DNA from: Streptomyces smyrnaeus
Lineage (GTDB): Bacteria; Actinomycetota; Actinomycetes; Streptomycetales; Streptomycetaceae
NCBI RefSeq assembly: GCF_017676345.1
Contig: NZ_JAFFZM010000037.1
Coordinates: 1-48,563, forward strand
Reading direction: 5' to 3'
Length of the DNA stretch: 48,563 nt
The translations under genes and the position numbers were made by a program. Each line of letters begins with the position of its first letter. The first letter of the stretch is position 1. Of the stretch, positions 38,858 through 47,351 are shown in pieces. The notes below the pieces were generated by a model that had not been told where the DNA came from, searched no databases, and saw only the letters and a list, made by a program, of their open reading frames with translations.

Positions 38858-40882
38858 ATGGCGAATCGACTCGCGGATGAGACCTCTCCGTATCTGCTCC
38901 AGCACGCGGAGAACCCCGTCGACTGGTGGCCCTGGGGGGAGGGAGCCTTCGAGGAGGCGCGGCGGCGCGGGGTGCCGGTGCTGCTGAGCGTGGGGTACGC
39001 GAGCTGCCACTGGTGCCATGTGATGGCGCACGAGAGCTTCGAGGACGAGGCGACGGCGCAGCTGATGAACGCGCACTTCGTCAGCGTGAAGGTGGACCGC
39101 GAGGAGCGGCCGGACGTGGACGCCGTCTACATGGAGGCCGTGCAGGCGGCGACCGGGCAGGGCGGCTGGCCGATGACGGTGTTTCTGACGCCCGGCGCCG
39201 AGCCGTTCTACTTCGGGACGTACTTCCCGCCCGAGCCGCGGCACGGCATGCCCTCCTTCCGGCAGATCCTGGAGGGCGTACGCACCGCGTGGCAGGACCG
39301 GCGCGAGGAGGTGGCCGATGTCGCCTCCCGGATCAGCGCGGATCTGGCCGGGCGCAGCATCCGGCTGGGCGCCCCGCAGGCGCCCGGCGGTGAGGAGATG
39401 GGAGCCGCGCTGCTCGGGCTGACCAAGGACTTCGACGCCCGGCACGGCGGGTTCGGCGGGGCGCCGAAGTTCCCGCCGTCGATGGTGCTGGAGTTCCTGC
39501 TGCGGCACCATGCGCGCACCGGCTCCGAGGGTGCGCTGCAGATGGTCGAGGCGACGTGCGAGGCGATGGCCAGGGGCGGGATCTACGACCAGCTGGGGGG
39601 CGGTTTCGCCCGCTACTCCGTCGATGCGGAATGGGTCGTTCCGCACTTCGAGAAGATGCTCTACGACAACGCGTTGCTGTGCCGCGTGTACGCGCATCTG
39701 TGGCGTTCCACCGGGGCGGAGCGGGCCCGCCGCGTCGCTTTGGAGACGGCGGACTTCCTGGTCCGCGAGCTCGGCACCGCCGAGGGCGGCTTCGCCTCCG
39801 CGCTGGACGCCGACAGCGACGACGGGCACGGCCGGCACGCCGAGGGCGCCTACTACGTATGGACCCCGCAGCAGCTCGCCGAGGTGCTGGGGGAGGACGA
39901 CGCCCGGTCGGCGGCCGACTGCTTCCGTGTCACTCCGGAGGGCACGTTCGAGGGCGGCGCGTCCGTACTGCAGCTCCCGGACCGGGCCTCGCCGCTGATG
40001 GACGCGGCCCGCTTCGAGTCCGTACGGCGCAGGCTGTTCGAGGCGCGTTCGCAGCGGCCGCGGCCCGAGCGCGACGACAAGGTCGTGACGGCGTGGAACG
40101 GGCTGGCCGTCGCGGCGCTCGCCGAGACGGGCGCCTATTTCGAACGGCCCGATCTGGTGGAAGCAGCCGTCCGTGCCGCACGGCTGCTCGCCGAGGTGCA
40201 CTCGTTCGACGAGGGGCGCCGCCTGGTGCGGACCTCGCGCAACGGGGTGCCCGGCGGCAGCGCGGGCGTACTGGAGGACTACGCCGACACCGCGGAGGGC
40301 TATCTGACGCTGTACGCGGTGACCGGCGACGCCGAGTGGCTGACGCGTGCGGGAACCCTCCTGGACACGGTGCTGGAACGGTTCGCCGGCGAGGACGGCA
40401 CCCTGTACGACACGGCCGACGACGCCGAGCAGCTGATCCGGCGCCCCCAGGACCCCACCGACAACGCGGTGCCCTCCGGATGGAACGCGGCTGCCGGGGC
40501 GCTGCTGACCTACGGCGCCTACACGGGCGACCACCGCTACCGGGAAGCCGCCGAGCAGTCGCTCGGCGTCGTACGGGAACTCGCCGCACGGGCACCCCGC
40601 TTCATCGGCTGGGGGCTGGCTGTCGGCGAGGCGCTGCTGGACGGTCCGCGAGAGGTCGCCGTGGTGGGCGGCGAGGAGGCCGCCCCGCTGCACCGGGCCG
40701 CTCTGCTGGCCGGCGCACCCGGCGCCGTGGTGGCCGTGGGCGCGCCGGACACCGCCGAGGTACCGCTGCTGCGGGACCGGGGGCTGGTCGAGGGCCGCCC
40801 CGCCGCCTATGTGTGCCGCGGCTTCGTGTGCGCCGCGCCGGTCACGGACGTGGCGGCGCTGGAGGCGGCCCTGCGCGACTGA
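38858..40882 (+). CDS. DUF255 thioredoxin-fold protein (YyaL-like)
   Basis: A 674-aa cytoplasmic protein: a thioredoxin-like N-domain (about 1-170) with LADETSPYLLQHAENPVDWWPWGEGAF and the redox pair C50xxC53 in SCHWCHVMAHESFED, then an (alpha/alpha)6-barrel resembling N-acylglucosamine epimerases (about 200-660). Homologues include human spermatogenesis protein SPATA20 and B. subtilis YyaL, and their exact reaction is unresolved. The ATG at 38858 matches the normal N-terminus (MANRLADETSPYLLQHA). It directly follows the right 71-bp repeat. Confidence 0.9.
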   Translation: MANRLADETSPYLLQHAENPVDWWPWGEGAFEEARRRGVPVLLSVGYASCHWCHVMAHESFEDEATAQLMNAHFVSVKVDREERPDVDAVYMEAVQAATGQGGWPMTVFLTPGAEPFYFGTYFPPEPRHGMPSFRQILEGVRTAWQDRREEVADVASRISADLAGRSIRLGAPQAPGGEEMGAALLGLTKDFDARHGGFGGAPKFPPSMVLEFLLRHHARTGSEGALQMVEATCEAMARGGIYDQLGGGFARYSVDAEWVVPHFEKMLYDNALLCRVYAHLWRSTGAERARRVALETADFLVRELGTAEGGFASALDADSDDGHGRHAEGAYYVWTPQQLAEVLGEDDARSAADCFRVTPEGTFEGGASVLQLPDRASPLMDAARFESVRRRLFEARSQRPRPERDDKVVTAWNGLAVAALAETGAYFERPDLVEAAVRAARLLAEVHSFDEGRRLVRTSRNGVPGGSAGVLEDYADTAEGYLTLYAVTGDAEWLTRAGTLLDTVLERFAGEDGTLYDTADDAEQLIRRPQDPTDNAVPSGWNAAAGALLTYGAYTGDHRYREAAEQSLGVVRELAARAPRFIGWGLAVGEALLDGPREVAVVGGEEAAPLHRAALLAGAPGAVVAVGAPDTAEVPLLRDRGLVEGRPAAYVCRGFVCAAPVTDVAALEAALRD

Positions 40883-40921
40883 GGGGCGGAGGGGAGTCCG
40901 GGGCCGCGCCGCCGCCGGAGG

Positions 40922-41584
40922 TTACAGCGTCAGCCCGCGTTCCAGTACGCCCAGCGCGCGGGTCACCAGAGCGCGCAGGTCCTCCAGGGTGCCCGCCGTG
41001 CCGGTGTCCACCCAGGAGTACATCGCCTCCATGAGGGCCCCGAGCATGGCCCCGGTCACGATCCGCAGTTCGAGGTCGTCCTCGGCACGGCCGGTGCGCT
41101 CGGCGAGGGCGCGGCGCAGCAGCCACGCCGTCTCCGCCGAGTGCTCGCTCATCCGGCCGCGCAGTGCGGGCACCTCCCGGATGAGACGGATGCGCTGCAG
41201 GGTCTCGGCGGCGTCGGCCTGGTAGATACGGGCGATCGAGGAGTACAGGGCTTCGCGCAGTGCGGTGACCGGGGGCTCGTTCGGCGGGCGCTGCCGCAGC
41301 GTCTCCTCGATAAGCGGGTCGTACTCGTCGGTCAGCACGATGTCTTCCTTGGTGGGGAAGTAGCGGAAGACGGTGCTGGGGGAGACCTCCGCCTCCTCGG
41401 CGATCTGGTCGACGGGCGTGGCGTCGTACCCCTGTTTCTCGAAGAGGCGGTATGCGGTCCGCCGGATGGCCTGCCGGGTCTGGATCTTCTTGCGCTCGCG
41501 CAGACTCGGCTTGGCCGGGGGAAGGTCGGTGTCCGCCGCGGTGTCGTCGGCGGGTTCTGTACGTGCGGGGGCCATACATCTCAT
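40922..41584 (-). CDS. TetR-family transcriptional regulator of the MFS operon
   Basis: A 220-aa regulator: KPSLRERKKIQTRQAIRRTAYRLFEKQGYDATPVDQIAEEAEVSPSTVFRYFPTKEDIVLTDEYDPLI is a clear TetR DNA-binding domain (about 25-80). The ATG at 41584 overlaps the MFS stop as ATGA (41584-41581), so the regulator is co-made with the transporter. A 32-bp inverted repeat overlapping the operon promoter is its likely operator. The layout is that of a self-regulating efflux operon; the inducing compound is unknown. Confidence 0.9.
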   Translation of the reverse strand: MRCMAPARTEPADDTAADTDLPPAKPSLRERKKIQTRQAIRRTAYRLFEKQGYDATPVDQIAEEAEVSPSTVFRYFPTKEDIVLTDEYDPLIEETLRQRPPNEPPVTALREALYSSIARIYQADAAETLQRIRLIREVPALRGRMSEHSAETAWLLRRALAERTGRAEDDLELRIVTGAMLGALMEAMYSWVDTGTAGTLEDLRALVTRALGVLERGLTL

Positions 41585-43101
41585 TGTCGGCCATCGTCCC
41601 CTGGCAGGACCATGTCCGGGACGCTGCCGGTGTCCTCGCGGCGCCGACGCGGCAGTGCGCCGGGTGCGGTCGCCAGCAGCAGCGCGCCCGCCACGGCCGC
41701 GGCGCCGCACACCAGCAGCACCTGGCCCATCCCGGCCAGGAAGGCCTTGTCCGCGGCGTGGGCGAGTTGCGGCAGACCGAGCCGGTCGGCGATCTCGTGC
41801 GCGGTGACGACGGACTCCTCGGCCTCCGGTACGGCCGCGGCGGCCCGACCGCCCGCCGCCCGGGGGTCCGCATCCAGCCGGGTGGCGTACGTCTGGGCGA
41901 GCAGGCTGCCCAGCAGCGCGATACCCAGTGCCGTGCCCACCTGTCGCACCGTCATCAGCAGCCCGGAGCCGCTGCCGGTGCGCTCGGCGGGGAGTGTGGC
42001 GAGGGCGGCGTCCATGGCGGGCACCATGGCCAGCCCGGCACCGAGCCCGGTGACCGTCAGCCAGGTGGCGGCCAGCGCGTACCCGTCGGCGGTGCCGGTA
42101 CGGGCACCGAGGAACGCGGCGAACGCGAGTGCCGTGAGGCCCGCACTGATCACCGGTCGCGGCCCCAGCCGTGCGGTCAGCGGGCCGGCGGCCCGGGCGG
42201 CGACCACGATCCCGGCCATCATCGGCAGCAGGCGCACACCGGTGCCGAGCGCGTCGTGGCCCAGGACCGTTTGGAGGTACTGCGGAACGATGAACAGCAG
42301 TCCGGCCAGCACCATCGTCACCAGCGTCACCGCCAGGGCGCTCCAGCGGAATCCGGGGGCGCGCAGCAGCGCGAGGTCGAGCATGGGCCGGGCGCCGCGC
42401 TGCTCGCCGCGCCGCTCGCGCAGCAGCAGCCACACCAGCAGCAGCACCGAGCCGGGGAAGAGTCCCATGACCAGCGGATCGCTCCAGCCACGCGTCGGTC
42501 CCTCGATGATCGCGAAGACGAGCAGGGCGAGTCCGGCCACACCCAGTACGGCGCTCAGCGGGTCGACGCGGGTGGCCGACGGGTCGCGGGACTCGGGCAG
42601 GAGCAGCAGGCAGGCGAGGATGCCGAGCGCCGCGAGCGGAACGTTGACGAGGAAGATCGAGCCCCACCAGTAGTGGTCCAGCAGCCAGCCACCGATGATC
42701 GGTCCGAGCGGCATCCCGCCCGCGACGGCCGCGGTGACCACTCCGATGGCCTTGGTGCGCTCCTTGTCGTCGGGGAAGAGCGACGGCAGCACGGCCAGCA
42801 CCAGAGGGGAGACCAGGGCCGCACCGAGTCCCATTCCGGCGCGGGCCGCGATCACCCAGCCGGGCCGGTCCGCGAGGGTGCCCAGCAGCGAGCCGACGAG
42901 GAAGACGGCCAGTCCCGCCATCAGCAGCAGTCGGCGGCCGTAGCGGTCGCCGAGCAGGCCGGCGGGCAGCATCGTGGCGGCGAAGACGACGACGTACGCG
43001 TCGACGATCCACTGCATGTCGCCGGTGTCGGCGTGCAGTTGGGAGGCCATCTCGGGCAGTGCGACGTTCAGGATCGTCAGGTCGAAGCCGAGGGTGAGCA
43101 T
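41581..43101 (-). CDS. MFS drug-efflux transporter (DHA2-type), 5' end in doubt
   Basis: About 14 membrane helices: LTILNVALPEMASQLHADTGDMQWIVDAYVVVFAATMLPAGLLGDRYGRR is helix 1-2 with the QWIVDAY and GDRYGRR motifs, and GPIIGGWLLDHYWWGSIFLVNVP the antiporter motif C. Starting at the ATG 43101 removes half of helix 1. In the next frame a good ribosome binding site (GGAAGGGG) precedes an ATG at 43163 reading MTTAPP; adding one C to the CCCCC run (minus strand; GGGGG at 43147-43151) would give the normal TTAPPSPARRWWALGALGACM N-terminus. So either the gene has a one-base deletion or the assembly does. Confidence 0.8.
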   Translation of the reverse strand: MLTLGFDLTILNVALPEMASQLHADTGDMQWIVDAYVVVFAATMLPAGLLGDRYGRRLLLMAGLAVFLVGSLLGTLADRPGWVIAARAGMGLGAALVSPLVLAVLPSLFPDDKERTKAIGVVTAAVAGGMPLGPIIGGWLLDHYWWGSIFLVNVPLAALGILACLLLLPESRDPSATRVDPLSAVLGVAGLALLVFAIIEGPTRGWSDPLVMGLFPGSVLLLVWLLLRERRGEQRGARPMLDLALLRAPGFRWSALAVTLVTMVLAGLLFIVPQYLQTVLGHDALGTGVRLLPMMAGIVVAARAAGPLTARLGPRPVISAGLTALAFAAFLGARTGTADGYALAATWLTVTGLGAGLAMVPAMDAALATLPAERTGSGSGLLMTVRQVGTALGIALLGSLLAQTYATRLDADPRAAGGRAAAAVPEAEESVVTAHEIADRLGLPQLAHAADKAFLAGMGQVLLVCGAAAVAGALLLATAPGALPRRRREDTGSVPDMVLPGDDGRQ

Positions 43102-43192
43102 GCAGGCGCCGAGGGCGCCCAGCGCCCACCAGCGGCGTGCCGGACTGGGGGTGCGGTGGTCATGGGAGCCCCTTCCTTCTGGCCGACCGTCC

Positions 43193-43224
43193 TGACAGTA
43201 ACTCTCAAGTGGGAGTGACTGTCA
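43193..43224. promoter_or_regulatory. 32-bp operator over the MFS promoter
   Basis: Arms TGACAGTAACTC (43193-43204) and GAGTGACTGTCA (43213-43224) with an 8-bp centre; 11 of 12 arm positions pair. On the minus strand TTGACA (43225-43220) is a -35 candidate with GTTACT 17 bp on, so bound TetR would block it. Confidence 0.7.
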
Positions 43225-43281
43225 ATGCAGGAGGAGGGGGGTGGAGCCCAGGGATTCTCCGCGAGGTGGGGCGAGGGGGGT

Positions 43282-43349
43282 GGGGTCCCCGAGGTGGAGG
43301 GGGGTCCCCGAGGTGAGGGAAAACATAGGGCGCCCTGTCAACGGCGCCC
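43282..43349. repeat. Direct repeats and hairpin upstream of the aminotransferase
   Basis: GGGGTCCCCGAGGTG occurs at 43282-43296 and 43301-43315. GGGCGCC (43328-43334) and GGCGCCC (43343-43349) form a hairpin 14 bp before the start. They lie in the divergent region to the MFS operon; a role is not known. Confidence 0.6.
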
Positions 43350-43362
43350 GTAAGGTGGCGCT

Positions 43363-44574
43363 ATGCAGGTCATCCAGTCGACGAAGCTCGCCAACGTCTG
43401 TTACGAGATCCGGGGCCCGGTCCTGGAGGAGGCGACGCGGCTGGAGGCGGCAGGGCATCAGATCCTCAAGCTGAACACCGGGAACCCGGCGGCATTCGGC
43501 TTCGACTGCCCGCCCGAGATCCTCGAGGACATGCTCCGCAACGTCGGCACCGCGCACGGTTACGGCGACGCGAAGGGGCTGCTGTCCGCCCGCCGAGCGG
43601 TGATGCAGCACTACCAGAACCAGGGCATCGAGCTGTCGGTCGACGACATCTACCTGGGCAACGGGGTCTCCGAGCTGATCCAGATGTCGATGCAGGCGCT
43701 GCTGGACGACGGCGACGAGGTGCTGGTCCCCGCGCCCGACTACCCGCTGTGGACCGCCTCGGTCTCGCTGGCGGGTGGCACCGCGGTGCACTACCGCTGT
43801 GACGAGCAGTCCGACTGGATGCCTGATCCGGCGGACATCGAGCGCAAGATCACCGACCGCACCAAGGCGCTGGTGATCATCAACCCGAACAATCCCACCG
43901 GCGCGGTCTACGGCGAGGAGGTCCTGCGCGAGCTCACCGACATCGCCCGCCGTCACCAACTGACCGTGTGCTCCGACGAGATCTACGACAAGATCCTCTA
44001 CGACGGCGCCACGCACACCCCGACCACGCTGGTCGCGCCCGACCTGCTGACGCTCACCTTCAACGGCCTGTCCAAGTCGTACCGGGTCGCCGGCTACCGC
44101 AGCGGCTGGCTCGCGGTCTGCGGTCCCAAGGCGCACGCCGCGAGCTATATCGAGGGACTGACGATCCTCGCCAACATGCGGCTGTGCGCGAACGTGCCGG
44201 CCCAGCACGCGGTGGCCGCGGCGCTGGGCGGGCGGCAGTCGATCGAGGACCTGGTGCTGCCGGGTGGCCGGCTGTGCGAGCAGCGTGACGCTGCCTACGA
44301 ACTGCTGACCCGGATTCCGGGTGTCACCTGTGTGCGGCCCAAGGGTGCGATCTACGCTTTCCCGCGGCTGGATCCGAAGGTCTACAAGATCAAGGACGAC
44401 CGGCAGATGGTGATCGACCTGCTGCGCGCGGAGAAGATCATGATTGTGCACGGGACCGGGTTCAACTGGCCCGAGCCCGATCACTTCCGGATCGTCAACC
44501 TGCCCGGTGTCACCGAACTGCGCGACGCCGTAACCAGGATCGGTCATTTTCTGGACGGTTACAGTCAGCCGTAA
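43363..44574 (+). CDS. Class I aminotransferase, alanine transaminase (AlaA) type
   Basis: A 403-aa fold-type I PLP aminotransferase. The PLP lysine is K238 in NGLSKSYRVAGYRSGW, with NPNNPTG (174-180) and the C-terminal Arg in FRIVNLPG. The family of E. coli AlaA (YfbQ) is the closest by pattern (KLANVCYEIRGPVLEEATRLEAAGHQILKLNTGNPAAFGF); that enzyme interconverts pyruvate/glutamate with alanine/2-oxoglutarate. Aspartate or other activity cannot be excluded. TAAGGT (43351-43356) is exactly 6 nt before the ATG and no Shine-Dalgarno exists, so it is probably leaderless. Confidence 0.9.
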   Translation: MQVIQSTKLANVCYEIRGPVLEEATRLEAAGHQILKLNTGNPAAFGFDCPPEILEDMLRNVGTAHGYGDAKGLLSARRAVMQHYQNQGIELSVDDIYLGNGVSELIQMSMQALLDDGDEVLVPAPDYPLWTASVSLAGGTAVHYRCDEQSDWMPDPADIERKITDRTKALVIINPNNPTGAVYGEEVLRELTDIARRHQLTVCSDEIYDKILYDGATHTPTTLVAPDLLTLTFNGLSKSYRVAGYRSGWLAVCGPKAHAASYIEGLTILANMRLCANVPAQHAVAAALGGRQSIEDLVLPGGRLCEQRDAAYELLTRIPGVTCVRPKGAIYAFPRLDPKVYKIKDDRQMVIDLLRAEKIMIVHGTGFNWPEPDHFRIVNLPGVTELRDAVTRIGHFLDGYSQP

Positions 44575-44618
44575 CCGTTCGTGAGCACATGGAGCTGCCC
44601 GATGAATGCGGGCCAACT

Positions 44619-44633
44619 TTAGACGATGTCTAA
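44619..44633. promoter_or_regulatory. Palindrome TTAGAC-GAT-GTCTAA
   Basis: A perfect 6+3+6 inverted repeat, just upstream of a TAGGAT -10 candidate (44636-44641) and 38 bp before the start of the next gene. It has the position of a repressor site. It is among the few AT-rich palindromes in the window and resembles Fur-family boxes in general shape only. Confidence 0.55.
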
Positions 44634-44670
44634 GTTAGGATGGTCTCCGGAAAGCATCAGGAGGCCATCC

Positions 44671-45084
44671 ATGTACGAACCGATCCGCACCAAGTCGGTC
44701 CACACCGTGGCCGACAGCACCCACGCCGGACTGCCGCGCCGCACCCGCGAGGAAGAGCTGGACATCCGTCTGGCGGGGCACCTGACCGCGCTGCTGACGG
44801 TGACGGACGAGCTGCGGGCGCTGACGCCGAGCGCTTCGCTGGATGCCGCCGCGCAGCAGCTCGCCGCCCACGCGGCTCGCCTGTCCGGCGGGCGGGCACC
44901 GCTGCGTGCCGAGCCCTCGGCCCTGCGGGCCGACGCCGCGCATGTGGCCTCCCTCCACGCGCGGGCGCGCACCCTCGCCGGCAACGCGCTCGCGGTCGCC
45001 ACCTCTCGCGGCGACGAGGCGGTCACCGCACTGATGACGGCCCGCATCGAGGCCCACGCCGGCGCCGAGGGCGTACTGGTGTAG
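44671..45084 (+). CDS. Hypothetical helical protein
   Basis: A 137-aa protein: YEPIRTKSVHTVADSTHAGLPRRTREEELDIRLAGHLTALLTVTDELRALTPSASLDAAAQQLAAHAARLSGG, then RADAAHVASLHARARTLAGNALAVATSRGDEAVTALMTARIEAHAGAEGVLV. It is almost entirely helical, Ala-rich, and has no membrane segment or known motif. AGGAGG is 6 nt before the ATG at 44671. It is conserved between the aminotransferase and pckG regions in streptomycetes as I recall. A palindrome overlaps its promoter, so it is likely a regulated gene. Confidence 0.75.
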   Translation: MYEPIRTKSVHTVADSTHAGLPRRTREEELDIRLAGHLTALLTVTDELRALTPSASLDAAAQQLAAHAARLSGGRAPLRAEPSALRADAAHVASLHARARTLAGNALAVATSRGDEAVTALMTARIEAHAGAEGVLV

Positions 45085-45086
45085 GC

Positions 45087-45145
45087 GCCGCACCCGCGCG
45101 ACGGACGCACCCCGCACCCGCGGCGTGGTCCGTCGCGGGTGCGGC
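45087..45145. terminator. Hairpin terminator, 18-bp stem with 2-nt bulge
   Basis: The left arm 45087-45106 begins GCCGCACCCGCG and ends ACGGAC; the right arm is 45128-45145. The loop is 21 nt. It terminates the 44671 gene. Confidence 0.75.
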
Positions 45146-45166
45146 CCGGTGGCCGGTGCTGCGCTT

Positions 45167-45194
45167 GCCCCCCTGCTCCCCCAAGCAGGGGGGC
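45167..45194. terminator. Hairpin terminator, 11-bp stem
   Basis: GCCCCCCTGCT (45167-45177) pairs with AGCAGGGGGGC (45184-45194). It lies 6 bp beyond the pckG stop and serves that gene, or both convergent genes together with the previous hairpin. Confidence 0.75.
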
Positions 45195-45200
45195 GCGGCG

Positions 45201-47075
45201 TCACTTCAGGCGCTGTACAAGTGCGCGGTACTCGTCCCACAGAGCGCGCGGCGTGTGGTCGCCGAAGGTGTTCAGATGCTCGGGGATCAGTGCCGCTTCG
45301 TCGCGCCAGACGTCCTTGTCGACCGCCAGGACGAAGTCCAGCTCCGACTCCGAGAGGCCCAGCCCCTCGGTGTCCAGGTCCTCCTTGCGCGGCAGGATGC
45401 CGATGGGGGTCTCGACCCCCTCGACCTGACCGTTCAGCCGCTGGACGATCCACTTGAGCACGCGGCTGTTCTCGCCGAAGCCGGGCCAGACGAACGAGCC
45501 GTTCTCGTCCTTCTTGAACCAGTTGACGTAGTAGATCTTCGGCAGCTTGGCGGGGTCGGCCTGCTCGCCGACCTCCAGCCAGTGGCCGAAGTAGTCGCCC
45601 ATGTTGTAGCCGCAGAAGGGCAGCATCGCGAACGGGTCGCGGCGCAGCTCACCGACCTTGCCCTCGGCGGCGGCGGTCTTCTCGCTGGCGACGTTGGCAC
45701 CGAGGAAGACGCCGTGCTGCCAGTCGAAGGACTCGGTCACCAGCGGGACGGCGGTGGCGCGCCGGCCGCCGAAGAGGATGGCCGAGATCGGCACGCCGCG
45801 CGGGTCCTCCCACTCGGGGGCGATGATCGGGCACTGTCCGGCGGGGACGGTGAACCGCGCGTTGGGATGGGCCGCCGGGGTCTCCGACTCCGGCGTCCAG
45901 TCGTTGCCCTTCCAATCGGTGAGGTGTGCGGGGGGCTCCTCGGTCATGCCCTCCCACCACACGTCGTTGTCGTCGGTGAGGGCGACGTTGGTGAAGATCG
46001 CGTTGCCCCACAGGGTCTTCATCGCGTTGGCGTTGGTGTCCTCGCCGGTGCCGGGGGCCACCCCGAAGAAGCCCGCCTCCGGGTTGATGGCGTAGAGGCG
46101 GCCGTCCTCGCCGAACCGCATCCAGGCGATGTCGTCACCGATCGTCTCCACCGTCCAGCCGGGGACGGTGGGCTGCAGCATGGCCAGGTTGGTCTTGCCG
46201 CAGGCCGACGGGAACGCGGCGGCCACGTACTTGGCCTCCCCGCGCGGCGGCGTCAGCTTGAGCACCAGCATGTGCTCGGCCAGCCAGCCCTCGTCGCGGG
46301 CCATCACCGAGGCGATGCGCAGCGCGTAGCACTTCTTGCCGAGCAGCGCGTTGCCGCCGTAGCCCGATCCGTAGGACCAGATCTCGCGGGTCTCGGGGAA
46401 GTGGGAGATGTACTTGGTCGGGTTGCAGGGCCACGGCACATCCTGCTCGCCGTCGGCGAGCGGGGCGCCCACGGTGTGCACGGCCTTCACGAACCGGCCT
46501 TCCTCGCCGAGCTCTTCCAGCACGGCGCTGCCCATGCGGGTCATGGTGCGCATGGAGACGGCGACGTAGGCGGAGTCGGTGATCTCCACGCCGAGTGCGG
46601 AGAGCGGGGAGCCCAGCGGGCCCATGCAGAACGGGACGACGTACATCGTGCGGCCGCGCATCGCACCGCGGAAGATGCCCTGTTCCCCGGCGGAGCCCCC
46701 CTTGTCTCCCATGAAGACGGCCTTCATCTCCGCGGGGTCCTTCCAGTGGTTCGTGGGGCCCGCGTCCTCCTCCTTCTCGGAGCAGATGAACGTACGGTCC
46801 TCGACCCGGGCGACGTCGGACGGGTCGGAGGCGGCGTAGTAGGAGTTGGGGCGTTTGACCGGGTCGAGTTTCTTGAACGTGCCCCTGGCGACCAGCTCTT
46901 CGCACAAGCGGTCGTACTCGGCCTCGGAGCCGTCGCACCACACGACGCGGTCCGGCTGGGTCAGCTCGGCGATGCCGTCGACCCAGGAGAGCAGCTCCTG
47001 GTGGTTGGTGGGGGCGTCCCCGGAAGTCGAGGTGGACGAGGTTGAGGTGAGGGGAGCCGCAGAACTGCGCGCCAC
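45201..47075 (-). CDS. pckG: Phosphoenolpyruvate carboxykinase (GTP)
   Basis: Converts oxaloacetate and GTP to phosphoenolpyruvate, GDP and CO2, for gluconeogenesis and anaplerotic control. It is 624 aa, slightly longer than the usual 605-610. The P-loop PSACGKTN is at 289-296 with the hyper-reactive cysteine C292 of GTP-type enzymes. FPETREIWSYGSGYGGNALLGKKC and WPGFGENSRVLKW are typical. The N-terminus has a Ser/Thr-rich tail (SSAAPLTSTSSTSTSGDAP). GTG start at 47075. It is divergent from the hemolysin III gene. Confidence 0.96.
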   Translation of the reverse strand: MARSSAAPLTSTSSTSTSGDAPTNHQELLSWVDGIAELTQPDRVVWCDGSEAEYDRLCEELVARGTFKKLDPVKRPNSYYAASDPSDVARVEDRTFICSEKEEDAGPTNHWKDPAEMKAVFMGDKGGSAGEQGIFRGAMRGRTMYVVPFCMGPLGSPLSALGVEITDSAYVAVSMRTMTRMGSAVLEELGEEGRFVKAVHTVGAPLADGEQDVPWPCNPTKYISHFPETREIWSYGSGYGGNALLGKKCYALRIASVMARDEGWLAEHMLVLKLTPPRGEAKYVAAAFPSACGKTNLAMLQPTVPGWTVETIGDDIAWMRFGEDGRLYAINPEAGFFGVAPGTGEDTNANAMKTLWGNAIFTNVALTDDNDVWWEGMTEEPPAHLTDWKGNDWTPESETPAAHPNARFTVPAGQCPIIAPEWEDPRGVPISAILFGGRRATAVPLVTESFDWQHGVFLGANVASEKTAAAEGKVGELRRDPFAMLPFCGYNMGDYFGHWLEVGEQADPAKLPKIYYVNWFKKDENGSFVWPGFGENSRVLKWIVQRLNGQVEGVETPIGILPRKEDLDTEGLGLSESELDFVLAVDKDVWRDEAALIPEHLNTFGDHTPRALWDEYRALVQRLK

Positions 47076-47304
47076 GATCGCTCCAGACGTTTGAGGGTTT
47101 TGTTTCCACTTTCAGCGCGCCCCTTGGGGGCCGCGACCCGGATGCTTTCGTGGCGGTTTGTCTCGTCGCTCATCCGGTGCCGCTTGTGCTCATCTGATCA
47201 TGCGATGCGAATGGTTGTCTGTCCAGACGGGGTGTGTGTGTCCGTCGACACGTAGGGTCTTCCCAGGCGGCACGCAGGGTCATTCCGGCCGGCGGCGACC
47301 CGTA

Positions 47305-47322
47305 ACCTACGGGAGCGTAGGT
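47305..47322. promoter_or_regulatory. Inverted repeat ACCTAC-N6-GTAGGT
   Basis: Perfect 6-bp arms around GGGAGC in the 276-bp region between divergent pckG and the hemolysin III gene. The right arm sits where a -35 box for TACGAT (47340-47345) would be. A candidate repressor site. Confidence 0.4.
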
Positions 47323-47351
47323 CGCACATATGTCGTGGGTACGATGGCCTG

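Noticed and set aside
43222..44616. A 464-codon frame opposite the aminotransferase
   Set aside because: Its composition and exact overlap with a certain gene show that it is an antisense shadow; it ends without any ribosome binding site logic.
45067..45200. A small RNA between the 44671 gene and pckG
   Set aside because: The two hairpins are adequately explained as back-to-back terminators of convergent genes; no promoter is visible.
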